This document shows, in pieces, positions 16,506 to 26,303 of a stretch of 64,000 bases of DNA. The stretch is taken from positions 23,016 to 87,015 of the forward strand of contig JABDAN010000005.1 of assembly GCA_013289175.1 (NCBI GenBank), written 5' to 3'. The notes under the pieces were generated by a model. That model was given only the letters and a program-made list of their open reading frames with translations, made no database searches and had not been told where the DNA came from. The position numbers were made by a program, and so were the translations under genes. Positions within the stretch are counted from its first letter, which is position 1, and each line of letters opens with the position of its first letter. Source of the stretch: Bacteroidota bacterium. GTDB lineage: Bacteria; Bacteroidota; Bacteroidia; Chitinophagales; Chitinophagaceae.

Positions 16506-19256
16506 ATGATAAAATACCCTTTGTTAGTCTTTTTTGCACTCGTTACAACCCGAAGTTTCTGCCAGATTTCTGAAATTAAAGGAAAAGTTGAAAGCCATCT
16601 CAAAAAGGAAAAACTGGTGGGTGCTTTTGTGCTGTGCACCGGGAATGGCCATACATTGAATACAATCACTGATCAGGATGGAGAGTTTAAATTCAGAAAT
16701 ATTCCAATGGGTTCCTATGATATCTCCATCGAATACGTTGGATTTGCTCCCTACCAAATTCATGTGGATCTGGCTGATAACAAAAAGGTTGAAATAAAAA
16801 TTCAGCTGGAGGAGAAAGGAAAGGATCTTGCGAAGGTTCAAGTGTATGGTAAACTAAATCAAGAAGATGAGACGGGAGCGATACAGAAGGAAAAACATGC
16901 TCCCAATATTGTCAATATCATTTCAGCGGAAGCCATCGAAAAATCACCGGATATCAATGCAGCCAATGTACTGAAGCGCATGAGCGGTCTGACCATTCAG
17001 ACAAATGGCGGTGCCGATGAAGCCTACCCGATCATCCGGGGACTGGATCCACGCTATAACAATACGCTGATCAACGGCATTAAGATCACCAGCCCAGACG
17101 ATAAGACCCGATATGTACCACTCAATATTGTTCCCTCCGATCTGCTGGGCAGCATCGAAGTGAGTAAGACCCTGACGCCGGAAATGGAAGGCGATGCCAT
17201 CGGGGGTACCGTAAATATGGTGATGAAAGATGCTCCGAGCCAGGAAACGTTTAAGGTGCTCGGGTCGTTGGGTTATAGTGCTATTTTTTTCCAGCGCAAG
17301 TTTATGACATTTTCTAAAAGCGATATTCAGCAACAAAGCCTCACCGAAAGATATGGGAGTAACTATGTCGCTCAGCCGGATGATTTCAGCCGCAGCAATC
17401 TGGACTTTAAGCAGGTACAGCCTGGTCCGAATTCGGTGGCGACCATTGCCTACGGAAACCGGTATTTCAAACAAAAACTCGGTTTCATGGTGGCTGAAAG
17501 TTTCCAGAATCAGTTTTACGGAAGCAACTCCATCTTTAACCAGGCGGCTCCCGATATCCATGCCAACGGTGCTCCCACTATTTCAGACTATGCCAACCGG
17601 CAGTTTTCCACTCAACAACTCAATAACGGGATAACGGTTCACCTGGACTATGCCTTCAACGACCGGAACAAAATCTCGCTCACCAATATCTTATTGTATA
17701 CCGGTATTGCCCAAGCCCGCCTGATTATTGATACCTCTATTTTGGGAGGAAACGGCGGTCGCACGGTTCCCGGAACCGGTCCGGTATCTACCGACTATAC
17801 CTCTGTCACCAGCAAACAGCTCCTGGAAAACGTGAAACTGGATGGTAAACACATTGTGTCCAACCATTTTATGTTCGACTGGATAGGGGTCTATTCCTAT
17901 GCTGCCAAAAGGGTTCCGGACTATGCCGACCTCTCGCTCAATAAAAAAATTGACACCGTGCATACCAACGGGGATATTCACGGGCCCTATACATTTATTA
18001 CCACTCCCAATTACTTCGATGACATTACCCGGATCTGGCAGCATAACCAGGATGTCGACGTGAGCGGAATGGCCAATTTCAGTTACCGGACCGCACTGGG
18101 AGGGCGCAAATCCATGGAACTGAAAGTCGGAGGACTTTATCGGCACAAAGACCGATATAACCTTCAGGACCAGTACGATTTAAAACCAACAACCGACGCC
18201 TCCGGCATCAAACAACAGTTCACCGATATTTATTCTTCCCAGTGGATTGTATACAATACCGGTGGTACCGAGGCATACGATATCAATAACTATCATGCCT
18301 ATGAAGATATTGCGGCGGGATATGGAGAAGCTAAATTCTCCTCTACCATCCTGGATGCCGTCGGTGGTGTGCGGGTCGAAAACACCGACCAGGGTTTTAA
18401 GCTGAATAATTTTAATGCAACCGGCATCAACGGGATCGACAAAAAGTATACGGATGTATTACCCAGTGTCGACCTGAAATTTAAACTCAATGCGATCACC
18501 AATCTACGGGCAACCTATTATGCCGCCATCGCCCGGCCAAATTACTATGACCTGGTGCCGGCGACCAGTCTGAGTGCGACGAGCGCTACGATTACGCAAG
18601 GCAATCCTTACCTGTTGCATACCACATCCAACAACTACGATATCCGGTACGAACTCTATCCACGCACAGACGAACAACTTTTTGCCGGTGTTTTTTACAA
18701 GAAACTCCACAACCCAATTGAATTTGCTTATATATCAGGCACGACCTATATGCCTGTCAATACACCGGAAGCCACCGATTACGGTATTGAACTGGCCTTT
18801 ACACGGTACTTCGGAAAATATTTTGGAATAACCGGAAACTACACCTACCTGAACTCCAACACGACTTCCATCAAGTCTTATTATAATCTCGCTGCCAACT
18901 ATGTCAATACAGACACATTGGAAAAAAGGCCTTTGCAGGGACAAACCGACCATACCCTCAATGTGTCCTTTTTATACAGGAATGCCAGGAAGCATCTATT
19001 TGCGGAACTGGCTTTTCAATACATCGGTCGTTCCATCGGACTGGTATATCCGATTTATGGATATGATTACTACCAGCAACCTCAGGCCAATCTGGCATTT
19101 TCCGCTGAAAAAGGACTCAATAACCGGCACTGGACTGTTTTTACCAAATGGAACAACCTGCTGAACACGTCCAACAAAAACGAGATTAACAATATCCTGG
19201 TCTCCAGCGAAGTGACTGGACTCAATTTCAGCTTTGGCATCCGATACGAGAATTAA
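16506..19256 (+). CDS. TonB-dependent receptor with N-terminal CarboxypepD_reg-like domain
   Basis: This 916-residue outer-membrane protein has a signal peptide (LLVFFALVTTRSFCQ). A carboxypeptidase-regulatory-like domain follows (about residues 22-100: IKGKVE, GEFKFRNIPMGSYDI). A plug domain covers about residues 125-240 (ANVLKRMSGLTIQTNGG, PIIRGLDPRYNNTLINGI, GSIEVSKTLTPEMEGDAIGGTVNM). The rest is a beta-barrel ending in LNFSFGIRYEN. The plug wording resembles the large receptor group modelled by TIGR01782. It imports a substrate in a TonB-dependent way. It heads a tightly spaced plus-strand cluster of five genes, all exported. No anti-sigma/sigma pair is nearby. Confidence 0.93.
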   Translation: MIKYPLLVFFALVTTRSFCQISEIKGKVESHLKKEKLVGAFVLCTGNGHTLNTITDQDGEFKFRNIPMGSYDISIEYVGFAPYQIHVDLADNKKVEIKIQLEEKGKDLAKVQVYGKLNQEDETGAIQKEKHAPNIVNIISAEAIEKSPDINAANVLKRMSGLTIQTNGGADEAYPIIRGLDPRYNNTLINGIKITSPDDKTRYVPLNIVPSDLLGSIEVSKTLTPEMEGDAIGGTVNMVMKDAPSQETFKVLGSLGYSAIFFQRKFMTFSKSDIQQQSLTERYGSNYVAQPDDFSRSNLDFKQVQPGPNSVATIAYGNRYFKQKLGFMVAESFQNQFYGSNSIFNQAAPDIHANGAPTISDYANRQFSTQQLNNGITVHLDYAFNDRNKISLTNILLYTGIAQARLIIDTSILGGNGGRTVPGTGPVSTDYTSVTSKQLLENVKLDGKHIVSNHFMFDWIGVYSYAAKRVPDYADLSLNKKIDTVHTNGDIHGPYTFITTPNYFDDITRIWQHNQDVDVSGMANFSYRTALGGRKSMELKVGGLYRHKDRYNLQDQYDLKPTTDASGIKQQFTDIYSSQWIVYNTGGTEAYDINNYHAYEDIAAGYGEAKFSSTILDAVGGVRVENTDQGFKLNNFNATGINGIDKKYTDVLPSVDLKFKLNAITNLRATYYAAIARPNYYDLVPATSLSATSATITQGNPYLLHTTSNNYDIRYELYPRTDEQLFAGVFYKKLHNPIEFAYISGTTYMPVNTPEATDYGIELAFTRYFGKYFGITGNYTYLNSNTTSIKSYYNLAANYVNTDTLEKRPLQGQTDHTLNVSFLYRNARKHLFAELAFQYIGRSIGLVYPIYGYDYYQQPQANLAFSAEKGLNNRHWTVFTKWNNLLNTSNKNEINNILVSSEVTGLNFSFGIRYEN

Positions 19257-19276
19257 AAAAACAAAATAAAACAAAA

Positions 19277-20488
19277 ATGAAAACAAGAAAGCTTTACACC
19301 ATCATCGCATTCATGGCTACCGTGATTGCCTCGTGTACGAAAAGCGGCAATGAAACCACCAATGTGGTTACACCCACGGTTCCGGCTTCTAATCCCATCA
19401 CTCCGGGAAATATTTCCGGTTTTGTGAAAGGGACGCTAACAACGGGAAGTACCTATACCATCACGGGTGACCTGACTGTTAAAAAAGGCGATACCCTCGC
19501 TTCCCAGCAGGGTGTAACCGTAGTAGTTACAGGAGATGCCCAGATCAACATTCAGGGCGTGCTGTTGCTGGTGGGGACTTCTGCATCACCTATTTCCTTT
19601 AACTCCGACAGCAAACAACCCGGAAGCTGGGGCGGTTTTCAGTGCGACAGTGCACAAGCTGTAACCATTAAATGGGCCCATATCGACAATACTGGGGGTC
19701 CCGATCCCACCGGCAGTCCCCGTAAAACCGTTTATGTCAATGCTCCTATCTCCGTGGACATCGAAGATTCCTGGTTCACCAACGGTCAGGACGATCTGAT
19801 CCGTTTGAGTAACGGTGCTAAAATTAGCGTCCTGCGCAATACAATCCTCTGCTCCGGTTCCACCGACGGAGAAGCCATCAACCTGAAGACCGGTGTCACC
19901 GGCGATGTCGCCTACAACGTCATCTACAGTCAGGCCGGTACCGGAGTGAAACTGGAAACCAATGATCTAGTCCCGATCCCCCAGACAAATGTGAACGTAT
20001 ACAACAACGATATGGTCAGCTGCGGTTGGAGAAGAGGTCAGGCAGAACCAGGACGGGGTGTTTCCCTTGGTGTCAATGCCAGAGGAAACATTTACAATAA
20101 TATCATGGTAAACGACTATGAAGGACTGGAAGTTTTTGTGGATGCCGATACCGCCAATACAAAATATGGCAACAACTTATTTTATGCCTCTCAGGATACT
20201 TATCAGGATACGACGGGCGGCGGGAACCTGACCATTTCCATCCGCGGAAATTTCTATCCATCAGACGGCGTAGGTAAACCACAGCTCACCGATTTAATTT
20301 CTACGGCTGTTGGAAACATGGATCCAATGTTTAAAAGCTTTGACGGCAAAGTTGCCACACCAAATGGTGCTTCTACTAGTAACGACTATCATTTACTAAC
20401 TGGTTCTCCCGCAATAGGAAAAGGCAATGCCAACTATAACGCGGATATCGGAGCATATACATCGGATGGCAAAGGCAACCAACATTAA
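19277..20488 (+). CDS. Right-handed beta-helix lipoprotein
   Basis: 403 residues with a lipobox (ATVIASC) after a basic/hydrophobic signal. The body contains many short repeated strand-turn units (GDLTVKKGDTLAS, AQINIQGVLLLVG, ISVLRNTILCSGS, NINVYNNDMVS-like segments) typical of parallel beta-helix proteins related to pectate-lyase folds. No catalytic signature was recognised. It starts 20 bases after the TonB-dependent receptor. As a surface or periplasmic lipoprotein it may be the accessory partner of the receptor, in place of a SusD protein; that role is inferred from position only. Confidence 0.8.
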   Translation: MKTRKLYTIIAFMATVIASCTKSGNETTNVVTPTVPASNPITPGNISGFVKGTLTTGSTYTITGDLTVKKGDTLASQQGVTVVVTGDAQINIQGVLLLVGTSASPISFNSDSKQPGSWGGFQCDSAQAVTIKWAHIDNTGGPDPTGSPRKTVYVNAPISVDIEDSWFTNGQDDLIRLSNGAKISVLRNTILCSGSTDGEAINLKTGVTGDVAYNVIYSQAGTGVKLETNDLVPIPQTNVNVYNNDMVSCGWRRGQAEPGRGVSLGVNARGNIYNNIMVNDYEGLEVFVDADTANTKYGNNLFYASQDTYQDTTGGGNLTISIRGNFYPSDGVGKPQLTDLISTAVGNMDPMFKSFDGKVATPNGASTSNDYHLLTGSPAIGKGNANYNADIGAYTSDGKGNQH

Positions 20489-20518
20489 GGATTTTTTTAT
20501 TTAAATAAATTTCATGAG

Positions 20519-21529
20519 ATGAGGTATCTGATATTCATTTTGCTGACTAGTTGTTTGAGTGGTTTTGTTTCCAAGACGGACGCGCAGGACGGTGGGAAAT
20601 TCGAACTCTATAAAAAGATTTCAGTTCCCGGAAATGGGGGTTATGATTATATGACGATAGATACCTCAAGCAACCGCCTGTATGTTTCCCATGGCACAAA
20701 CGTTACGGTTATCGATTTGAAGTCCGAATCAATTATTGGCACCATAGATCATCTAACTGGTATACACGGCATAGCGATCGCGTCTGAATTTCAAAAAGGA
20801 TTTATCAGCGACGGCAAGGCAAATGCCGTCGCTGTTTTTGATCTTCAGACCCTTAAAGTGATAAAAACGATTGCCATCTCTGGAAAAGATCCGGATGCAA
20901 TTTTATACGATTCCTATTCCAAACAGGTTTTTACATTTAATGGGGACAGCCAGGATGCCAGTGTTATCGATGCATCGACATTAAATCAGACGAAAACAAT
21001 TCCACTGGGAGGAACCCCGGAGTTTGCGGTTTGCGATGGGGAAGGGAAAATTTATAATAATCTCGAGGACAAGAATCGTCTCAATGTGATGGACTCAAAA
21101 ACTGGGGTCATTCTAAGCAGTTTTCCGCTAGATCCCTGCGGCGGACCCACCGGTCTTGCAATTGAGCCCCGGCATCAGCGGCTTTATACCGTTTGCAGGA
21201 AAAACAAAGGAATGACGGTTCTTGAATTGCCGACAGGTAAAGTGATCGCTACGGTTCCGATAGGCTCTGGTGTGGATGCGGTTTCTTACGACGCTGGTAC
21301 CGGTCTGATCATTTGTTCTAACGGAGATGGGACGGCAACCATCATTCACCAGGATGGTCCCAGTCAATATGTGGTCGTACAAACACTTACTACACAATGG
21401 AAAGCAAAAACGCATGCTTTCGATCCGCTGACAAAAATGCTCTATTTCGCCGCATTCGACATGCAAGCTGATAACAAGACGCGCATTCCAGATAGTTTTA
21501 AAGTGCTTGTCTATAAAATGAAGTCATGA
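20519..21529 (+). CDS. YncE-like beta-propeller protein
   Basis: 336 residues with a signal peptide (cleavage near KTDAQ). At least six blade repeats follow, with motifs such as YDYMTIDTSSNRLYVSHG, VTVIDLKSESIIGTI, VAVFDLQTLKVIKTI and ASVIDASTLNQTKTI. This is the YVTN/YncE seven-bladed propeller family, a periplasmic binding scaffold found next to TonB receptors and cytochromes. Its stop overlaps the start of the next gene in ATGA (21526-21529), so the two are translationally coupled. Ligand unknown. Confidence 0.88.
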   Translation: MRYLIFILLTSCLSGFVSKTDAQDGGKFELYKKISVPGNGGYDYMTIDTSSNRLYVSHGTNVTVIDLKSESIIGTIDHLTGIHGIAIASEFQKGFISDGKANAVAVFDLQTLKVIKTIAISGKDPDAILYDSYSKQVFTFNGDSQDASVIDASTLNQTKTIPLGGTPEFAVCDGEGKIYNNLEDKNRLNVMDSKTGVILSSFPLDPCGGPTGLAIEPRHQRLYTVCRKNKGMTVLELPTGKVIATVPIGSGVDAVSYDAGTGLIICSNGDGTATIIHQDGPSQYVVVQTLTTQWKAKTHAFDPLTKMLYFAAFDMQADNKTRIPDSFKVLVYKMKS

Positions 21530-22932
21530 AATTCTTTTGGGTCTTCCTCTTTTTACCTTTTTGTTTCCTGACAAATAGGGTCAATGCACAAAAACAAGAA
21601 AATGAAATTATAGGAAAGGAGGCAAAAGATAAAGATGATCCGGCTATTGTATTGCCTGTACTCATCCGAGGTCCTTATTTGCAAAGGGCAACATCCACCA
21701 GCATGCTCGTGCGGTGGCGCACCGATGCGCTCAGCAGAAGCAGGGTGCGTTATGGCAAAAGTCCTTCTGATTTGGACAAAGAAATAACCGACTCTGCCCT
21801 CTTGACTGAACACAAGGTCTTGCTTACTTCCTTACAGCCGATGACGAAATACTACTATTCGATCGGAGATGTAAAAACTAAACTGCAAGGGGATTCGGGC
21901 AATTACTTTTATACGTTACCACCTGCAGGAGAAGCCGGCATTTACAGAATCGCAGCATTCGGAGATTGTGGGAACAATTCCATCAACCAGCGCAATGTCC
22001 GTGATCAGTTATTGAATTTTATTGGATCAAATTATTTAAATGCCTGGATACTATTAGGAGACAATACCTATCCGGATGGGACGGATGCTGAGTTTCAGGC
22101 AAACTTTTTCAATATATATAAAGACAATCTGCTCAAACGATTTCCGCTTTTCCCTTCTCCCGGCAATCATGATTATCATGATGTCGAATTTTCTGCAGCT
22201 GTAGCCCAGCAAACCCATGAAATCGCTTACTATCAGAATTTCAGCGTGCCAGAATCAGGCGAAGCCGGTGGTGTGCCTTCCTTGACTGCTGAATATTACT
22301 CATTTGATATCGGGAATATTCATTTTCTTGCACTCGACTCCTATGGAAAGGCAGACAATAAAAGACTTTCAGATACCACAGGTCCTCAAGTTGAATGGAT
22401 CAAAAAAGATTTGGAAAAAGCTGCACGGGCCGAATGGATAATTGCCTATTGGCATCATCCACCTTATTCCATGGGCTCACATAATTCTGATACCGAAAAA
22501 GAACTCGTTGATATTCGGGAAAAATTAATTCCGGTCTTGGAACGTTATGGTGTGGACATTGTTATCGGAGGCCACAGCCATGATTATGAACGTTCTAGGC
22601 TCATGTACGGATATTATGGCAAGGACAGTGCTTTTGATGGCAAAATCTACGATGTTAGTACCCTCTCGGGCAAAGAAGACAGCCTAACCCATACAGGTGC
22701 CTATGTGAAAAAGCAGTGGAGGGGCAAAGGTACTGTCTACGTTGTCAGTGGTTCCGCTGGTAAACTAGGCGGTATACAGAAGACTTTCCCCCACAAGGCG
22801 ATGTTTTATTCGGATGCAACCCACGGGGGTGTATCCTATATTGAGGTAAATGGACAGAAACTCTCTTTTAAATGGATTTGTGCCGATGGGATAATTCGTG
22901 ACCAGTTTACGATGATCAAAAGTCCGTTGTGA
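21526..22932 (+). CDS. Exported purple-acid-phosphatase-like metallophosphoesterase
   Basis: 468 residues: signal peptide (to about residue 21), a fibronectin-III-like N-terminal domain (about 45-130, LIRGPYLQRATSTSMLVRW), and a calcineurin-like catalytic domain. The five metal-binding blocks are all present: GDCG (146-149), GDNTY (178-182), GNHDY (213-217), WHHPPYS and GGHSHDYER. The tyrosine in GDNTY is the ligand that gives purple acid phosphatases an Fe(III) site, so a binuclear Fe-metal centre is likely. It should hydrolyse phosphomonoesters or diesters in the periplasm. Coupled by ATGA to the YncE-like gene. Confidence 0.9.
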   Translation: MKFFWVFLFLPFCFLTNRVNAQKQENEIIGKEAKDKDDPAIVLPVLIRGPYLQRATSTSMLVRWRTDALSRSRVRYGKSPSDLDKEITDSALLTEHKVLLTSLQPMTKYYYSIGDVKTKLQGDSGNYFYTLPPAGEAGIYRIAAFGDCGNNSINQRNVRDQLLNFIGSNYLNAWILLGDNTYPDGTDAEFQANFFNIYKDNLLKRFPLFPSPGNHDYHDVEFSAAVAQQTHEIAYYQNFSVPESGEAGGVPSLTAEYYSFDIGNIHFLALDSYGKADNKRLSDTTGPQVEWIKKDLEKAARAEWIIAYWHHPPYSMGSHNSDTEKELVDIREKLIPVLERYGVDIVIGGHSHDYERSRLMYGYYGKDSAFDGKIYDVSTLSGKEDSLTHTGAYVKKQWRGKGTVYVVSGSAGKLGGIQKTFPHKAMFYSDATHGGVSYIEVNGQKLSFKWICADGIIRDQFTMIKSPL

Positions 22933-22951
22933 AGAATTTAATAAAAGTCAG

Positions 22952-24790
22952 TTGCGTTACCTGAAATTCACGATAGTCATTTTCGCAATTGCCGTCAGTG
23001 CAGCGGCAATCGGACCTTCACCAGGTCCCAACGCGGTAGTCGGATTTATTGACTATATCAAAAGCCAGACCGACACTTTCGCATTAACCGTTCAAGTGTT
23101 GAGTCAGAACATTTCGGAAATAAATAGCTCCAATCCCCACACAGTTCAGTCAGTTATAAGCGCGCTCAAAACCTGCCGACTACAATATAAAAGGATCTCT
23201 TTTTTTCTGGATTACTTTTACCCCCAGCAGGGTAGACTCTTCAATTCGCCGGCAAAAAAGGAAGTAGAAGAACCATTCATGGAATATGAGGAACCGCAAA
23301 GTTTACAGCAAATAGAAGCTATATTGTTTGGATCGAATCCGGAAGGGAAAAAGACTGAATTAGGGGACTTGGTCTTGGTACTCAATGAATCCGCCAATGG
23401 ATTGAAATCCCTTTACTATGACTTTGATGGAAGTGATCCACAGATTTTCGAAAGCATCCACTTGGAATTGATTCGTGTGATGGCACTTTATATTGCAGGC
23501 TATGATGCACCTTATGTGAAAACGGGAATTTTGGAATCCCACAACGCATTGCTATCGATGTGCCATGTGATAGATATGTTTCTGCCACAAAATAATATAG
23601 AAACCCTCGTACTGGATTCTCTTTTTTATGAAGCTGTACGTTATACCCGCAGTGCTGACTTTGATCATTTTAATCGACTTTTTTTTCTGACTCGGTGTGC
23701 TTTACCCCTGGAAGAACAACTTGGACATTGCATAAAAATACATGGATGGCAGATCTCGACCGTCCCGGCATTGAACTATAATGCCAAGAATTTATTTCAA
23801 GGTGAGCTGACTGTAATGAGTTCAAAACCAGAAGAAAAATGGGTCCGACTTGGACACAAATTATTTTTTGAGACGGCATTGTCTGGTAACTTTTCTAGAT
23901 CCTGTGCATCCTGCCACCAGCCAGACAAATATTTTACCGATCAACTCACATCCAATCGGAAATTTAACAGCCAAACGCTGCTGAGAAGAAATACACCAAC
24001 TTTATTGTACTCCGCTTGTCAGTCTGCACAATTTTGGGATGGGCGCGCCCCTACACTAGGAGAACAAATTGGAGCGGTACTAACCAGCCCTGACGAGATG
24101 AACGGATCAATTCCTGAAATAGAACAAAGACTCAACCGTATGCCAGGCTACCGGGCTTTTTTTCATGATTCCATAACGTTGACACAAATAGAAGATGCTC
24201 TAAAGGCCTACCTGGAAACCCTTCAACCCCAGAATTCAGCATTTGACCGTTTTATATCAGGGGATAAGCAGGCTTTATCTTTTAAAGAACAAAACGGCTT
24301 TAATTTATTCATGGGGAAAGCCCAATGCGGCACCTGTCATTTTGTTCCGGTTTTCAATGGTTCTACGCCGCCTTTATTCAATCGGATTGAATATGAAGTG
24401 CTGGGTGTCCCCGCAACCAATACCAGGCAGACAAAAACAATGGATGAGGATTTGGGAAGATATGAGCTATATCCCGCCCAGCTTTACAAACGCGCTTTTA
24501 AAACGCCTACTATCCGCAACGTTGCCTTTACGAACCCTTATATGCACAATGGTTATTTCCCAACGCTTCGGTCGGTAATCGATTTTTATAACAAGGGCGG
24601 TGGCGTTGGAATGGGCTTGGGGAATGCCGGTCAGACCCTTTCGGAAAAACCGCTACACCTGTCTCAGCAGGAAATAGCCGACCTCGTTGCGTTTCTATAT
24701 GCGCTTTCTGATAACCTGGAGCCCCTGCATACTGGTCGCCCAAGATCCGGTGGGGATTATGGACAGGTAGGCAAAACGGCAGTAAATTAG
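22952..24790 (+). CDS. Imelysin-like domain fused to di-heme cytochrome c peroxidase (MauG-type)
   Basis: 612 residues from a TTG start at 22952; no ATG lies near the signal sequence. The N-terminal half (about 30-270) is helical and carries PQSLQQIEAILFG, which resembles the GxHxxE-type region of imelysin-like (M75) domains. The C-terminal half is a bacterial cytochrome c peroxidase/MauG domain with two heme c sites, CASCH (318-322) and CGTCH (459-463), plus the motifs RRNTPTLLYSA, FWDGRAPTLGEQ, PTIRNVAFTNPYMHNGYFPTL and ALSDNL. It should act in the periplasm, reducing peroxide or oxidising a partner. It is the last gene of the receptor cluster. Confidence 0.88.
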   Translation: MRYLKFTIVIFAIAVSAAAIGPSPGPNAVVGFIDYIKSQTDTFALTVQVLSQNISEINSSNPHTVQSVISALKTCRLQYKRISFFLDYFYPQQGRLFNSPAKKEVEEPFMEYEEPQSLQQIEAILFGSNPEGKKTELGDLVLVLNESANGLKSLYYDFDGSDPQIFESIHLELIRVMALYIAGYDAPYVKTGILESHNALLSMCHVIDMFLPQNNIETLVLDSLFYEAVRYTRSADFDHFNRLFFLTRCALPLEEQLGHCIKIHGWQISTVPALNYNAKNLFQGELTVMSSKPEEKWVRLGHKLFFETALSGNFSRSCASCHQPDKYFTDQLTSNRKFNSQTLLRRNTPTLLYSACQSAQFWDGRAPTLGEQIGAVLTSPDEMNGSIPEIEQRLNRMPGYRAFFHDSITLTQIEDALKAYLETLQPQNSAFDRFISGDKQALSFKEQNGFNLFMGKAQCGTCHFVPVFNGSTPPLFNRIEYEVLGVPATNTRQTKTMDEDLGRYELYPAQLYKRAFKTPTIRNVAFTNPYMHNGYFPTLRSVIDFYNKGGGVGMGLGNAGQTLSEKPLHLSQQEIADLVAFLYALSDNLEPLHTGRPRSGGDYGQVGKTAVN

Positions 24791-24878
24791 TTTGCGTCCG
24801 TTCTTCGCCGGGAGGATGAAGTCGTTCCGCCGAGTTTTGAATGATCAGCAGTTCGGCTCAACACATCCGTTGAATCCT

Positions 24879-25394
24879 TCAATTGTCATGTTCTTTGGGA
24901 ACACCCGGAATTTTAAACAATTGGTTGTTGAAGGGCGGCGAACTGGGGATTTGAATCACATTAAATGCGTGTTTGGTAACCTCGTGACAATTGTTACAGG
25001 TGTTGGTCAAGAAAATAAAGCCTCGATTAAATTCTGAAATATTTTTATTTCTTACTGCCAAATCCACACTGTCCAGAGCGGGTTTGATCATTGGGATGGA
25101 TGCTACCTCTGGTCGGTCGGGGCAATATGAATGAATGTCATCGATTGTCTCCTGGATTTCTCCCAGTTCAAAATTTGATAAATTCCAGTTTTCGGCTTGT
25201 CCGGCAAACCACAGTTTTGCGTGATGGACCTGGATGTCCAACATGAATTCGCCTAGCCCAGGTTTGTAAACCTTACTCAATTTCAGCTGCAGACTGTCGA
25301 TTTGCGTTTGCAAGGATATATTATCTGGCTTTGATGGATGACAGGCTGCCAACCAACACAAGCAAAAAAGCAGGCCAGGTGCTTTCATATTCAT
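24879..25394 (-). CDS. Monoheme c-type lipoprotein
   Basis: 171 residues with a lipobox (LCWLAAC) and a single heme c motif TCNNCH near residue 135. The rest is helical, with paired aromatic/His residues (VHHAKLWFAG) that could supply axial ligands. It resembles small periplasmic cytochrome-like proteins but I cannot name the family. It is convergent with the di-heme peroxidase gene, 88 bases away, so a redox partnership is plausible though not co-transcribed. Start could be ATG 25394 or ATG 25388. Confidence 0.75.
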   Translation of the reverse strand: MNMKAPGLLFCLCWLAACHPSKPDNISLQTQIDSLQLKLSKVYKPGLGEFMLDIQVHHAKLWFAGQAENWNLSNFELGEIQETIDDIHSYCPDRPEVASIPMIKPALDSVDLAVRNKNISEFNRGFIFLTNTCNNCHEVTKHAFNVIQIPSSPPFNNQLFKIPGVPKEHDN

Positions 25395-26051
25395 TGAATG
25401 GTGTATTAAAGTTGGTAAAAAACCACGAGAATACTCAAGGATAAATGAACGGCGAACGGGTATCTATCAGATCACCTGCCATAGCAACGAATGGATGGTT
25501 CGGTTGTTTAAATATAGGTTAGACTCCAAAGTTGACAGATAACCAAACAGTCCTGATTGTATTCAAAGCCTTCACTTTTCTGGCCCTTTCAACCTCATCA
25601 GGGCATTATCGATGTATGTGGTGTCTGAAACCGGGGACAATTTTGATTATTCGGATAAACCAGGGCAGAATTCGTAAAAACACGATCTTATTTCTGTGTT
25701 TCCCGGAAAATCGGAAGAAAAAGAGCCGTCTTTTTTGATGCATATTCTTCCATTTTAGCATGACTTCGATTTAAAAATAGCAGACAAAACAACGTGGATG
25801 AACGTTTCCCTGTTTAGATTCCCAAATTGGGACACATTGAAAATTAAATTCTATCGTGCTTGCATTTTTGAAAATCGTTTTACATCTTTGTATCAGCAAT
25901 GAGGTTTTTACGGTCACGAACCGAAAAACACGAGAGAACACCCGGTGTTCATTTCTTACAAGATCCTCCCATCCTCCTGAATTTCCCGTCCAATCCTGAA
26001 CAACCCCCTAGACGGTTTTTAATTCATCAATCATACCCTAAACTAGAATTT
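25395..26051. other. Intergenic region without a convincing gene
   Basis: About 650 bases. A plus-strand frame at 25532-25738 has no protein-like content. A TTTG box near 25880-25890 and the ATG at 25899 suggest transcription starts there. The frame from 25899 runs in phase into the small membrane protein, but its first 51 codons look unlike a protein, so this is probably a 5' leader. Confidence 0.5.
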
Positions 26052-26252
26052 ATGAAAGCGATCTCTACCCTGGTGACTTTGTTTCTGATCATTACTACTT
26101 GTGCTACTTCAGCGATACTCTATCTAAACGAGAACTACGGTACTTCGGCAGCGTTGTGTATTGTCTGGATTATATCATTGACCGTCTGGATTGGTAAAAC
26201 AATCGGCCTGGTTGATTTGATAATGAATAAGAATTTCGCCAAAAATTTGTAG
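26052..26252 (+). CDS. Small two-helix membrane protein, unknown function
   Basis: 66 residues from ATG at 26052. Two hydrophobic helices (STLVTLFLIITTCATSAILYL; AALCIVWIISLTVWIGKTI) are joined by a short loop with NENYGTS, and the C-terminus is basic. I do not recognise a family. The same frame can be read from 25899, adding 51 unconvincing residues. A strong terminator follows 26 bases after the stop, which supports a monocistronic gene. Confidence 0.55.
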   Translation: MKAISTLVTLFLIITTCATSAILYLNENYGTSAALCIVWIISLTVWIGKTIGLVDLIMNKNFAKNL

Positions 26253-26277
26253 TAGCATCGCTGATAGATAAATTAGG

Positions 26278-26303
26278 AAAAGCCCGTTCTCGGGCTTTTT
26301 TTT
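26278..26303 (+). terminator. Rho-independent terminator
   Basis: A 9-bp stem AAAAGCCCG / CGGGCTTTT with the loop TTCT is followed by more T residues. It ends the small membrane protein transcript. Confidence 0.88.

Noticed and set aside
16944-17561. 205-codon minus-strand open frame inside the TonB-dependent receptor gene
   Set aside because: It is a shadow of the receptor's strongly biased coding frame; no signal, domain or start context supports it.
25532-25738. 68-codon plus-strand frame
   Set aside because: Composition is unlike neighbouring proteins and it lies in a likely leader/promoter region.
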